A program made the position numbers and the translations under genes. A stretch of 64,000 nt of DNA, taken from positions 256,071 to 320,070 of the forward strand of contig LUCM01007982.1 in NCBI GenBank assembly GCA_008360955.1. Reading direction: 5' to 3'. The notes below the pieces were generated by a model, which was not told where the DNA came from, did no database searches, and worked only from the letters and a program-made list of their open reading frames with translations. The DNA comes from Fasciolopsis buskii. Lineage: Eukaryota; Platyhelminthes; Trematoda; Plagiorchiida; Fasciolidae. Numbering within the stretch: position 1 is the first letter of the stretch; each line of letters begins with the position of its first letter. Positions 1-11,979 of this stretch are shown one piece after another.

Positions 1-1381
1 GCAATTAACCATGAAAGACGGTTGAATTAAAGTTTCATATTAATTTGGCTTTGATTGCCAAACATTATTAATAGCAGCAGAACGCACTAACTCATAGATC
101 ATCCCTCCGGTGTTCGATCACTGGTGGCTGAGTAACAATGCCCACAAATGGGAAGAAAACATTACAAATAATGCTGAGTTTAGGTGCAATCAACTGGGCT
201 CTACGGTTGGACCTTCAGAAGATGCAATAAATGTGAATCGGTAAAAGCCCTCATACGCACGGTTCTGCTGTACTGGAAACAGCTGGAAAACGGGTTCGGA
301 TGGGCAGTGCGTAGCGGAAAAAAGAGTAAGACAACCTTAATCCCTCAGTTTCCTCGAGTAAATCGAGTACAAAATATCCTCCCATGGGCTGGACACTGCT
401 AAATACCACATTATGCGGTGCAATACCATTCAAAACGGTTCTCGGGTAAAAAATGCTAAAGCTCATCACCTTATGTCAGTCTATTCCTTATTTTTTGTTC
501 CCTTGGCTTCTAAATAGACTGTGTTGAGGCAGTAGCTTAAAACGGAAATTACCACTTTAACGGTAATGATAGAAAACAATTTGATTCAGCTTTAGTTATT
601 ACCTAAAAAAGTATTGACTGAACAACAAAGAGAAATGAAATGTACGGATAAATGTGAACTACTTCCTGACTGATAATGGACTTCAAAATATGGCCCAGCT
701 GCAAACTCCAGCGTTTCTTCGTGCAGCAAACGTCATGATATACCCAGACAAGTTTTTCATCTCATATGCCCAGTTTGCCATGGAAATGCTCTGAGTTACG
801 GACTCTATCATGCCAATTAGTACAAACAAGATTCACCTTAGTAAAAAATCAATATGTCTGAGGTCAAAAAGCCACATTGTGTTGGCTACCACAGAAAAAT
901 CAAATGAATATCGTTGTCGGTGATAGCACGTTTACTGAAAGCGCACTACAGAGGTGAGCACAAGTAGCCCCAACTTACATCTGTCACTTTCAGACTTTCG
1001 AAAAAAAACATCTAATGCAGTTTGTCAACTTTAAGTAAAGAAAGCATACAAAATGACGAGAAGTAGTTCGTCACCAGAAAGACCTTATTAAGGACACCAA
1101 AATCCTGACATGATAGAAACCCAGCTGGAAAGTTTCTGATCTGGACTCATGGAGCAACAGTGAATTGCGTATCAAAACCAAGTGAATGAACCGAAGATTT
1201 TGCTTTCAGACGACACTCATAGAATTACATCAGAATCGCATTCATTCGATCATATTGGAAAATTGCACATAAAAAGTGTCATTTCATACAATAAGATGAT
1301 AGAGGTGTAAGGACAACCCGCTTGCGCAAACACAACAGGTAGTGAATCACAACGCTAGGAAAGACTGGAAAACAAAAATAC
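1..1381. other. Sequence downstream of the last recognised DNTTIP1 exon
   Basis: Nothing here could be assigned. It should contain either the final DNTTIP1 exon and 3' UTR or more intron, because the exon ending at 1382 has a splice donor and no stop codon. A 72-residue open frame on the minus strand (251-469) has no recognisable motif and no clear splice sites. Confidence 0.4.
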
Positions 1382-1672
1382 CTGCTGTTTGGTTTCGATG
1401 AGGTGATTAGCATCAGAATTATCGGATGTGGATTGCAGAAGAGAGGGGGGTTTCGGTGACCACTTTCTTGACTTTGACTCGTTAATTAATCCAGAGTAAC
1501 TGTCACGAGAGATGTGTTTGGTCGATTCATTGAATACTTTTCCCTCTTTCAAAGTGTTCTGCGTTGTCGGGAGTGGACTATCCGCGGGAATATTTGTCGT
1601 AGAAGAACTTTGTGAGCCAGAGGATTGGGGTTCAACAAAGAAGCTCCGATGATTCGAGGCGACATTGCCAAT
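1382..1672 (-). CDS. DNTTIP1: Probable DNTTIP1 exon after the DNA-binding domain (E7)
   Basis: A 291-base exon that stays open in one frame (97 codons, phase 0 at both ends). It begins after a pyrimidine-rich acceptor (CTCCTTCAG) and ends at a donor reading CAGCAG|GTATTT. Its incoming phase matches the outgoing phase of the exon at 2415-2682, which supports the same gene. The product is low in complexity and rich in Ser, Thr and Asn (for example QSSGSQSSSTTN), with no domain I recognise. In vertebrate DNTTIP1 the short C-terminal helix would follow here, and I do not see that helix. So this may be a lineage-specific tail, or a small exon may be missing in the 739-base intron between the two. 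The splice evidence is seen directly; membership in DNTTIP1 is inferred from phase and position. Confidence 0.5.
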
Positions 1673-2414
1673 CTGAAGGAGCGCGACAACGTGCAAAATA
1701 CAGCATTAACAGTAATGATGATGCCATTAAAGTCTGAATTTCGAAAACTGTGAGGTCATGCACAGACAATCCTCCGGTAAGAACAAGTTATTGTGGACAT
1801 GCAAAGAGCGGGATGTCTCGGACCTATGGGGACGAAATTTCGATCGGTCGATATAGTGGCATTTCCCAATAATTTCAATATCGTTTTGCAATATACATCG
1901 AAAGGTGATGCCGACAAACACTAAAACGGAAAAAAATCAGTCCTTTTCTCCCCAAGCGTAATCCTGCATGAATTCAAAAATGGAAAGCTTAATTTACTCA
2001 ACTAGTCTGATCCCAAGCCTAACAAAAGTTCCCAACCAATGAATTCGGATTTTGAAACAGCGAGCCTTCGCGTTCACCTCGAACCAGGAAAGAATTTATG
2101 GATGCGATTGTTTGCCTAATGCAGTTATTGACTACTACTCTGATTATCAGTAGTTAAAAGCGAAAAGCACCTATGAGTAAACCGTTGTCATGAGCAATGT
2201 GAAGTCAGGATGTTAACATCAAAGGATCAAAATTAAAACCTTGGTTGATGAATATTTCAGTGCAACCATATTTCAGGCCAATCCAGCACGCCTAAAAAAC
2301 CCCAAACAGGCTCGCTTTCTCCCGCAAATGTATTCAATGAACGAAGCGAACATCATTAACCGTATAATGACAGTTCGCAAAAACCGTTCGATTTCCGAAC
2401 GCCAAGATACCTAC

Positions 2415-2682
2415 CTTTATGACAAGCCAAGAAGGCAATGTGAATGAGGGCAAACTGTCCCCCGAGTTGTCCTTTTCCGACGGTGAGACTGATGGCACTC
2501 GACCGTTGAGCACTCCGATGTACTTAACCTGATCCGAATGCATTAGATATGCCTTTACTCCATGGCTAACTAATAAACCATTGCGCACGAGCCACGCCTT
2601 GTCTTCCGCATCGCACTGATACCGAAACAGTTCAGGATGCTTCGTATAAATGCGACCACGAGCTGCACCCATCCCCAGCCAG
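2415..2682 (-). CDS. DNTTIP1: DNTTIP1 exon encoding the SKI-like DNA-binding domain (E6)
   Basis: The best recognised exon in the window. It runs from a strong acceptor (TTTCTTATTGCATTCAG) to a donor reading ATAAAG|GTAGGT and contributes one base plus 89 codons. The product starts with LGMGAARGRIYTKHPELFRY and continues through DAEDKAWL, GVKAYL and, near the end, LPSFTLPSWLV. From memory these match the conserved blocks of DNTTIP1 (TdIF1): LGMGG-RGRIY-KHP-LF-Y, D-QDKHWL, GGK-AYL and LKSFVLPSWMV. In the known family this is the C-terminal SKI/SNO/DAC-like DNA-binding domain of a protein that dimerises and scaffolds HDAC1/2 with MIDEAS in the nuclear MiDAC complex. Relative to my memory of the vertebrate protein, the loop before LPSF carries an Asn/Ser-rich stretch, which may be family variation. 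Its first base completes the Thr codon begun by the exon at 13431-13547. Confidence 0.85.
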
Positions 2683-5149
2683 CTGAATGCAATAAGAAAC
2701 AAAGAGAATGGCATTTCAATGACGATAAGCAAAACTATATGACAATTAATACCACCATGCTAATGGTATCGCCAAATGGTCCATACTCCCCGCCTATTCG
2801 TTTGGATCCCAATAAATAAAGGCTGCTTTTGGTTAGAAAAATCTTGGAGTAAAAGACAGTAGCACTGATGCTGTAGTGCTTCTATGGAACTCTCGGGACA
2901 TCTTGAACAAAAAAATGGGGAATTTGAAACCATTAAACGTGGATGGTGGAAAGTTAAAAAATGTGTTGCGTCCTTAAGTGCCTACCACAACCTGCGATCA
3001 ATTTTTATGATGTTAATTCTAAGCCGGATATAAAAACCACATGTTTATTATCTTCAAAGAAGCCTAAAATTCTCCTTGCAAAATGCGATCCGCTATGCCG
3101 AAATTCCTGCAACAATAAAAAATAGTAATTAAGCGGATGCATATCCATCGATCATTCTCAGAAAGCTTCATTGCACTGTCTAACGAACATTGTCGCTTCT
3201 AGTGCTCTTTAATGGTTTAGTCTGTATTTCTGCAGCACCCTTCTAAAGTGTAACCGCGCCCTTAGATTGGATGTGCTACAACTCGTTGTGTTTTAGCATT
3301 GCCATTTGGATTTATTCACACGGTCTCTCAAGCCGCTGCTCGAAAGAAACTCTCATCCGGATTAGATCTGCTTCGTTGTTCTCACCGTCTCTGTGAGCAC
3401 GCTCGTAAAATTCCAACCAAGATGGCTCTTCCCACTTTGGCTATCAATGACACGATCTCTGCATGGTGAGATGGCGAGCCCAACTAATGTTCTGGACATA
3501 TATGCGTTCGGCACTTGAAGATATTCGCCTAACGAAATTGACAGAGATGGCCTCATTAGCCTTGAAATTTTTCAGTTTTCGTCAGAATAGTGTTCATTAC
3601 AAGAAGACCGACGATGGCAGTGTGATATGCATCAACAGCGAGTAGGCCCGATCAGTCTAATATTAGGTCTTTTTTTCTATGGTGATCCTGACTGTGTGAT
3701 GGTCAAGAGTAGACCAAAATATTCTTACCGTGATACTAGGAGTAATGCGCGTAAACCTCCGTTTCAACCCCCGAGTTATATTAATCCGTGATACAATGCT
3801 TTTCGTACCTGTTCTTGTCCCATTACTGCCTGACTGTTTATCCCCCATTGTTGGCAACTTTCCCCCTCTCATATTCTCTACTTATTTTGGGTTTTATTGA
3901 ACACTATCCTATCCAAACCAAGAGTACACAGATAAACGGAATAAGCACCAGTTACCGTGAACTTACGATTGCTTTCGTTTCACTGAGTGATCATTTATTT
4001 CACTCCGATCCATAATTTATTCTTCTACAGGACAAAACGGATAAAGGTAAAGCTGGCAAATAGCTCTTCAGCCAACACTTCCCTTCTTAAGAGACACTCC
4101 CTCCCATTGTATCAACTTAGCATTACACTGAATATTTCTGCTGTTCGCCAGACTTGTTTACGAAGACACAAAATGCATCTTCGAATTTGTGCTGTTGCAT
4201 TAAATCCGTATTGTTTAACAACAGCAACATTACTTTGAATCAATTTCCTGAAAATACCAAGGAAACTTGCCCATAACCCCCGACATCATTGTTCGGTTAA
4301 CTGTTATTCTTCACCGTGATGAAACAGAACGATTAAAGTCGACTTCCACCAATCAGTTTTTAAGTGCCACTAACAACAGACTTACCTTGAACGGAACCAG
4401 GATATGTGGTCAAATTGCCGGTTGCGGATTTGTATCGCATGCTAACAGTCTGAACGCTACGTCCTTTCACAAGTCCACGAACACTTTACCATCTAGTACA
4501 AAAAGTTGAGCTACTTTTTCAGAGTGGATATTCAAGCTTCTTAAATCCTCAAAACTGTTTCCGCTGCCGGTCCAAGTATCTTGTTATCTTCTCCTTTTAT
4601 GTCGGAATTAAGTTCGCTTACCGAATTAATGACTTATCTCGTCAACAGAATCATTGTTACTGGCGGCACTTCAACGCCCTGGAAACTAGTAATGGTTGTG
4701 TCCATTGCTTAACATTCGACCTCTAACACTTTACAGAAACACATTAGTCCCATTATTATCGCCACCTCAAAGGTCAAATTAACCAAATGGGCTGTCCGAA
4801 GTCGTATGTGTTTCTTCCTGGTTATCCCCAATAGCCCATTTCGGCTTGCATACAAGTCCTATAGACGGATTGCGGACGCAATTGCGTCGCTTTGGTATTC
4901 GGTAAAATCAGGTAATTCCAGTTCTACAAGATTGCTCCTCTGTCTCTGGATCAGTTCTCCGTTCTCTAATTCGTTATAAGCTTGAGTCTCTTGAATGTTC
5001 CACTTCTATGATGTCAGGGTCGACATATTCTTTTTCCAATAGAAATAAGCGGATCAAACCTGATTAGCACTTACCGGATCCCTGAATCAATAACTCATGT
5101 TGTTCCCCAAGATGTCGTTCTTACCGATATCTGTGACATGTCCAGTGCA
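2683..5149. other. Start of the large DNTTIP1 intron
   Basis: This is the first part (minus-strand 3' side) of the 10.7 kb intron between exons 13431-13547 and 2415-2682. Short open frames occur on both strands (for example 3788-4015 and 4267-4509 plus), but none has convincing motifs or splice sites. No RNA gene or clear repeat was seen. Confidence 0.4.
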
Positions 5150-5560
5150 ACAACTCTGACTTTCTCTTACCGAAATGAACAATTCATCACTGACTCCGTC
5201 CATGTTCTAAGTGTTGAGCCCGTCAAACACGTGGGTGTTACAATAAACATTAACTTACGGTGATTCTTACACGTGTGGGAATGCGAGGAAACATCACGTG
5301 GCTTGTATTTCGAATGCATAAGATGGAGTAGCTCGATGCTAGCTAAAGTGCATTATTTAATTCGCTTCTCAAGGTGTACTTCCTATCTTATCCTACTGCT
5401 CACCAGCACTCTTTCCAGGTCAACTTAGCAGTGGCTCCATCGAGGGCTCCTCATTAGCAGCCAGATTTCTATTCCAGTTGACCAACTTACAAACCGGATA
5501 TGCAGTTTGCACATTGACGTCTGTGAAAAACCTTTCGCTAGAATCCTTCCAAGCCTTACT
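5150..5560 (+). mobile_element. Decayed CR1/Jockey-like LINE reverse transcriptase, C-terminal part
   Basis: Conceptual translation in shifting frames gives three blocks in the order expected downstream of the catalytic site of CR1/Jockey-type reverse transcriptases. These are VEPVKHVGVTI (family consensus VKDLGV), SSMLAKVHYLIRF, and PILSYCSPALFPGQ (consensus PILEYCSP-FSP). Stops and frameshifts separate them, so it cannot be functional. It is a different LINE class from the RTE copies elsewhere in the window and looks older. The upstream catalytic segment was not found. Confidence 0.5.
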
Positions 5561-6520
5561 TAAACCGTGCATAATGATTTATCTTTCTGTTATTTTCACC
5601 CACCCATTCGTTCAATATTTAGACTAATTGCACATTGTATTATTATCTACTGCAATCCCATTGTACTAAATTCCGGCTAAAAAATGAAGACATCAGGGAA
5701 CTCCGATCTAGTTTTCGTGATTCACCATGCTTCCTCTATTTTGCAATTGTGCTCCGCTTCGAAAATGAAAGTATTCCCTTCGCGCCGATTTCGTTTTTGA
5801 CAGAAACGCAAATATCCTAACCTTAAGGCAACCGTAGGTTACAATAAAATATAAGGTGTGATGGGATTCAGGAAGTCGAAGTTCCACCATAAAACAGTTG
5901 GAGGATGAGAACCGTCCAAAAGAGATGCATAAATTTAACGCCGTGATCGCCTAACCTTACTCCATTACTACTTTTTCCCAGAGCACGCTTTGATGAAGAC
6001 TCGCAAATCCCTAATCGTTCCAACAACTATTTAGCCTCGACTCTCAATTCTTTAGCCATTTTCTATATTTTAGTCCCCATGCACATATTTAAGCTAGCCA
6101 GATCAAAATGTGGTAGAATGCTCTGAGGCTAACGAATAGTGAGACCCAGGAAAACTAACAAACTAAATTATGACGAACACAAATTTTGAAAATCGCTGAA
6201 ACGTTGAAAAGTAAGACCTAATCAGCCAATCTTCCACTTCGATTTCGAAAACTGAGTAGCATTAATCCCGGGGCTGAAACATGCATCCTAATGGAAAACT
6301 GACGGTTCAGATGTGGAAAATAGAAGACCCAGCGCACTGGTGTGGTGAACGCTACAAAATGTTTCGTTTTCTATCATTGCTCATCGTCAAAGCCATAATT
6401 CTGATGGTTCATGAATTGTGCACAGGTTTATGCAAGTAATATATGTATATGTATATATACGCTATTATCATCGTTATGGGCTATCGAAAATCCACAAAGG
6501 AAGAATTCTAATTTGACTGG
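5561..6520. other. Intron sequence, possible 3' UTR of a nested gene
   Basis: No recognisable coding or RNA features. If the membrane-protein exon at 6521-6649 is real, its 3' UTR would lie in the upper part of this stretch, which includes a short TATATG-rich run near 6438-6460. Confidence 0.3.
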
Positions 6521-6649
6521 TTATTTCCGTGTCCGACTAATCATACCAAGCAACAGCCCAATGATTAGTAGGAACACTAGAACCCATGCACCCAAAATTA
6601 GCCAAGCATAGCTTTCGTCGAGGTTTTGAATTTCGTTTACGCCGTAAGG
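6521..6649 (-). CDS. Terminal exon of a putative single-pass membrane protein
   Basis: A 129-base exon that follows a pyrimidine-rich acceptor (TTTTGTACGTTTTAG) and reads 42 codons to a TAA at 6521-6523. The peptide begins PYGVNEIQNLDESYAW, runs through about 20 uninterrupted hydrophobic residues (start LILGAWVLVF, end LLLGM) and finishes with the short basic tail ISRTRK. This is the pattern of a type I membrane protein with a very short cytoplasmic tail. I do not recognise the family. It lies on the same strand as DNTTIP1, inside its intron between 13431-13547 and 2415-2682, so if real it is a nested gene. Phase is 0 at the start, compatible with the candidate exon ending at 7256. What it could otherwise be: a chance open frame with a hydrophobic run. 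Confidence 0.45.
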   Translation of the reverse strand, partial: PYGVNEIQNLDESYAWLILGAWVLVFLLIIGLLLGMISRTRK

Positions 6650-7255
6650 CTAAAACGTACAAAATAAGAACGTTCTCGCCTGAAATTCCGGACCAATATT
6701 CATAGGCGCAACGGTCCTAGAAACTGTGGGGTTCCTTCGCGAATAAATAGTTAAAAGCCGCAAAAAAATAGGCAACCCAACGGACAATCCTAAAGACCTG
6801 CTAAGTTGCTGCTGAACGCTCAGTTCCTGTCCAACAAACGATATTGCAAACAAAAAGGCTACATCACGGATTTCCTACTAGACCCATAAGAGGTAAACTA
6901 GGACGGTGTCAATTAAAGTAACCTACTGAGAGTTTTAAACAATACAGCCGACACAAGGGTGCCATATAATGATCAGTTGTCCACGGTTGCAACACCACCA
7001 ATCTTCTGCAATAATCTAGCAATGCATATAACTGGTTAGATATCACAACGGAATCAGAAACGACAAATAAACTGGCATTATTTGATGCATTTGTAACCAA
7101 GACAGAAGACGGATCCAATAATCGACAAGTCGATAGAAAGAAAACTGGAATGGCTAATATATGAATTTTCCACTTTGGTTCAACACCTTACAATCGACCA
7201 AAACCAGTTCGACTTCTGGTCCCCGCAAGAGAAGAACCAATCGTTATTTTTTTAC

Positions 7256-7404
7256 CGCATTCGGACTTATGTGCGCAAAAACGATTGGTATAGGTAAATC
7301 AGTTTCCCTCGCTAAGAACGGTAACAACTGTTTCGCAGACGAAGCTTTGACGGCCCATAAACAACGATCCCCCAGGGTGATGGAAGCTGCAATTTGACCC
7401 ACAC
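7256..7404 (-). CDS. Candidate penultimate exon of the same putative membrane protein
   Basis: A 149-base segment (two bases plus 49 codons) that is open in one frame. It lies between an acceptor (CCTGTGTTGTCTAG) and a donor (AATGCG|GTAAAA) that leaves phase 0, as needed by the exon at 6521-6649. The peptide includes ITLGDRCLWAVKASS and PIPIVFAHISPNA, resembling an extracellular segment with an isolated Cys. No family is recognised. A second open stretch at 6909-7118 (minus), with two potential N-glycosylation sites (NASNNAS), lies between the two exons, but no phase-compatible splice sites were found for it. Confidence 0.3.
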
Positions 7405-9780
7405 CTAGACAACACAGGAACTTTCGCAAGGCCGTTCTCCGTTTTCGTAACCTCATAATAATGAATTTGAACCAAGTTATTGACCAAGAAATGCATTATT
7501 CCAATTAACCCATGAGAAATGAAAAAGGTAAGAGTCCTTGAAAAGAGGTCTGCTTTCTAATGTGGTCCCAAATTTTTAAATGACTTTCCGGTTAAAAAAG
7601 AATGAATTTCGCATTTCAATGTATTATTGACGCAGTAATGAGATCTCGGGAGCATGAACGACTTCGCAATAACTTTATGAGTAAGGAGTTGAAAAATTCG
7701 TGTTTGACAAGCAATACCATACATAGTGGAACGATGTAGTGGAACTCAAGACTGCACTTGACATGAGATATCGAAAATAACTTAATGAACGAAAACTAAT
7801 GAAATCGGAATTTAACCTTCAAGTCGGATGAGCAGCGAAGAGCTGAGCACCTAATAAGATCAGGATAAAAAGTAGTAATGAAGTGGGAGGGAAGAGGGCC
7901 ATCGAAATAAACACAAAATTCGATAAAATAATTCCTTAATAATACTGATATCGACATGTCCCATTCATGTATGGACTATGCGTTACAATCTGTCACAGTG
8001 AGAAAATACCGCCGATCCAAATGAGAGCAAGTTGAAGTTTTGCCTTTCAACTACGGATAAGTTCAAAAGTATCCAATCACTTGGTCAGCAGTCAAATTTT
8101 TAATTGGGAAATTCCAACTCAGACAGGATTTGTAGGTGACTTGTGTTTCGACAAGAAATTCATAGAAACAAAATTGAAAGACAGAATCAGGGAACTAAAT
8201 GCCGTGTACGGGGATAAACAGCGCTGAATTGTGAAGTGATGATTATGGACGTCGGAATTTTTTAATTCGAATCGACAATATCGCTAACGAAATTGTTAAA
8301 AATATTGGTTAATATGAGTGGTAATCACCAAAACAGACCAGATGTATACGTACCTACGACTGCTAATCCGGCTTTACGCGCAGATGTCATATAATCCAGC
8401 CGATCTTAAACTTGGAGAGTACCAGACTTTAGTTTTGCCATCATCCGAAATAATCAGCGGTGCACATACACCGTCAGGCATTTTCTATCAGTTGTATCAG
8501 CAAGACAATACAACACTAATCAGCGAAGGAGCTTTCAAATCACAACCACTATGCAGCACAGCAAAGCAAGAATCCGTCAGTGATGCCAAAGTGATACAAG
8601 CTCAACTACAATTGATGGCTGAGGTTGTAACACAGGTTGATATTTGCATGACCGACTAAAATGTTCGACAAAATTCCCATCTTTCATCATGCTTCAAATG
8701 CTGGGGCATCTCTTGAGTCACATCGAAACAGCACAAGGATGTTATCACGATGGAGCTGACATGGTATGATTACGAAACAAATATCCAATTGTTGGTGCAT
8801 AAACTTCATTCTGTTGAACATGTCCGTCATAAGAATCACTCACTCCGAACGTTGCCTTTCACTGATACTGCCTGGACATCGAAGATTTTGATGCATACAT
8901 GATCACCGTTCAATTGCGGCATCTATCCTCCAAAATTTAAAAAAAACGAGCAGAAGACACCGTCAGGTATGGAGGCTTTCTTAACAGAGTGTAAGCGATT
9001 TTGCTAGCGGCCCGTAATAGAAAACTAATTTGTTTTCTTTTATCCATTTGTGGTCTGCGAACACGGCAAAATAAGCTAGCGTACGTAGCAACTTTGTTGA
9101 ACTTTTGGCTAGATTTCGGTGCACAGCGATATTCCGGGACTTAATCTGCAAAACCTCCCACCACTTATTCAATATCCAGACCGACCGACTCGGGATTGAT
9201 TGAGTGGCCTGTTTTCACTGCGGTCAACCTAAGGATCCTAAACCCCACGTTTAAGATTTGGTGATAACAAGAGTTATTCTTGACGGTGACGCGTCTTAAT
9301 CTTAGAGATACTATTCCAGGTAATCCTGTATAAGCCGCGCACTCTCACCTGACCCGGTTTCGTTTAGCCATTTAGTGGACTCACACATAACAGTCCAGAG
9401 CATTACCACGGTTAAATTTGTTCAAGTTCATCCCAGTCCTTCATCATTACATGTTTTTGAAGCCTGTAAAGCAGTTGCTCGAAAACAACGTCCTATTTGT
9501 GTCCGTTAAGCGCCAATCAATGCATCGTATCATCCAGGACGGCGCCGCATGAACGCAACCGTGCTATTCACGGACAGAGACATTAAAACACGGTATAACA
9601 GTGAGCAAGAGGTCCCCTGGCAGAAATTCGGCCACCTGCTAACAGCGTGATTCCGGTCGAGAATCCGTACCGACTTCACTAGCCTCATGAACGATAACTT
9701 CTAACTTGAATTAACAGATGGATCCTCGAAAGGTTGAGGGACTTCTGAAATGCAGCACCAGGAACACTCTGACTTATCTA
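7405..9780. other. DNTTIP1 intron, no assigned feature
   Basis: A plus-strand open frame of 113 codons (8318-8659) looks superficially protein-like but has no motif, neighbour or splice site that supports it. A CFHC motif at about 9209-9220 (plus) was checked as a retroviral-type zinc knuckle and does not have the right spacing. Nothing else was recognised. Confidence 0.3.
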
Positions 9781-10560
9781 TACCGTACTGCAACTCCATG
9801 ATATCAAGCATCTTCCATCACCTCGTCCATGACGAAGTCAAACAAGAACGGAGAAATGGAACACCCTTATCAAACCCCATTAATCGTTTCGAATGAGCTT
9901 GATAGTTCATCGTACACCCTCACGCGACTATAGGTATACGAGTATAATGCTCGCAACGGGTGTACGAACTTACTTGGCAAATGCTTCCGGTGGACAGCAC
10001 CAAATAGTGCTGGTCGATTAACGGAGTCGAAAGCACCTTTCAAGTCGAGAAAGACTACCATCGTAGGGCAGCGGTGCTTGTGGTGCGTTTCTAGTAACTA
10101 CCGAAGAGTGAATATCTGATCGACCCAACCTCGACCTGGACGGAATCCAATTTGCTGTTCGCAGATATTACTCTCGCGAATCGGTGTCAAACGACGCAGC
10201 ATTATCGAAGCTAACACCTTGGTAACTAACAGGATTGAACTAATCCCGCGATGGTTGCTACAGTCACTCCGTGTGTCCCTCTAGAAAATGGGTGCAATCA
10301 GTGACTCACCCCACGTTTACGGAATATGCTCTTTGTTTCAATTATCACGAAACAAGGAGGCAAGTGATCTCCTCAGAACTTCTGCACCCAGTTTGAAAAG
10401 AACTGGAGGAGTTCTTCGGGACTGCCTGCTTTACCCCTCTTCGGAAGTCGAATATTCAACTCAATTTCCACTTCCGTTGGGAAGTCTACAGACACCTCCC
10501 AAGGATTCGCAGCTAAAGACGTCGGCCTAAATACGTTAGCGTGCGGTCAGTTGAACTTGC
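9780..10560 (-). mobile_element. RTE-type LINE fragment, reverse transcriptase fingers and palm (old copy)
   Basis: Read on the minus strand, this gives the RTE reverse transcriptase in order: a start of the domain near 10540, then a block resembling CSNHRGISSI, then CEQQIGFRPGRGWVDQIFTL, then VVFLDLKGAFDSVNRPALF with the first catalytic Asp, then SISPFLFDFVMDEVMED. Frameshifts and stops are frequent (for example after ETINGV), and the part with the second catalytic pair is missing, so it is dead. It sits just past the 3' end of a second, more complete copy (10690-12790) in the same orientation, so two copies lie head to tail. Confidence 0.8.
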
Positions 10561-10689
10561 ACTGGCTGTGGTTGCTACCTCACACCAATGGATAAGACCA
10601 ACTGCAAAACAGTAAATTAAAGAACTATACAGAAGAAAAAGGGTTCGAATGCAAGGACAGCAATGACTTTGATAAGAAGTCAAATCACT

Positions 10690-11930
10690 TATCGTCCCCA
10701 ACCATCTCTTTGGAGGCCCTCGTGGACACTCACCCGGTAGTCCAACTGGAAGTACAACAGCTAGTCCTTATCCATGTCACCAGCTGGCCACCTCCAATCA
10801 TCTTCCAACTATTACCTGTCTCGAAGACCAGCGTACAACGAGGCAGTGATTCTGTGAGCATGCGCAAAGCATGTCCCTACCACCTAAACCACCCGTTCCA
10901 AAGACTGGATCCCAGGACCCAATGCCTTACGCCTAACGTCTGAGTTACTGTGAGCGTTGCACCATTACATTCTACCAACCATACGAAAACAACAGTGTTC
11001 AAACGCCAAAAGTCCACGTATCTTCTGTTCTCAACGGCCATGTTTTGGAGCCGTAGAGAAATACGGACCTTACTGCCTCTGAATGCACTCGATCTTTGGT
11101 CGATAAGCGCGAATCGCTATAAATGACTAATTTTTGTGCCTTCTGCAAACGAGAAGCCTTCATCATATATACGACCACCGGCTGAGATACAACTTCCCAA
11201 CTAAGTAAATCTATCCACCCTACACAGCTGCTCCCTGAGAGCAAAAGGGTTCGGCAACAGTATTTCACCATTTGAAGGTGCAAAATGCATTCCACACATA
11301 CCTACACTACCGTTAGGACGATCAAGTAAGGAAGCTGCAACTTACTTGGGTCTTCACTCAGTAGCACAACATCGACCGTGTATTCTAAAGCACATAGGTT
11401 CCTGTTTGAGCAAACATTAGTGCCATTATTCTCACATGAGGATAGCGCTGTTTCTATAAACGTCTCAATTACGAAGTTAAAAGAAAAGGTGAAAGGGGGA
11501 AACCCGGACCAACACCACTTCTCGTATTGAACTCGGGTGAAAAGTCGCCATAGCGTCAACTAGGCTGCGTTTGTTAGCGGATGAATGAAACGAATTTCTC
11601 CGGCACATCCTGCATAATCGACTGAGTCGAACGAGAAAGACAAAAATCGTGGGTCTGCAGAACATGTGTTTATGTTCTAAGATCTGCCGCAAAGTGAAAA
11701 TTTGGACGATACAACCCCGACCGGGACGGAAACCGAAGTGATTCTCACACATACACCTTTCACGAGTAATAAGTGCATGGTGGAGGACAGTGTCCGTAAA
11801 CAGTAGGAATTTAGTGCTTACTAAATTAACTTCCCTGTGGTTTTCACATGATCTATCACCATTTTTACAAACGGGCACAACCACCAACTCACATCGGTCC
11901 TTAGGAATCGCTTTCATTGCCCAGACTGAT
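10690..11930 (-). mobile_element. RTE-type LINE, reverse transcriptase and C-terminal region (old copy)
   Basis: On the minus strand the product begins near 11917 with KAIPKDR and SCENHREVNLV, then FGFRPGRGCIVQIFTLRQIL, and breaks down where the catalytic aspartates should be. From 11110 to 10999 it reads RLSTKDRVHSEAVRSVFLYG, and near 10900 ALGPGIQSLERVV, both typical of the RTE C-terminal region. Several frameshifts are needed to follow it. Upstream (11980-12790) lies the endonuclease of the same copy, and the leader at 13085-13375 is probably its 5' end. Confidence 0.75.
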
Positions 11931-11979
11931 CTGATCCCAAGAGTTTTGTTAACCCCGATGTTAACACTGCCACCATCCT

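Noticed and set aside
4550..5100. INDL-type motif as the start of the CR1-like reverse transcriptase
   Set aside because: The distance to the next conserved block is about twice that expected, and the surrounding residues do not match.
8318..8659. 113-codon plus-strand open frame that looks like a retroelement gag or host exon
   Set aside because: No motif, no splice sites, no flanking polymerase. The nearby CFHC motif has the wrong spacing for a zinc knuckle.
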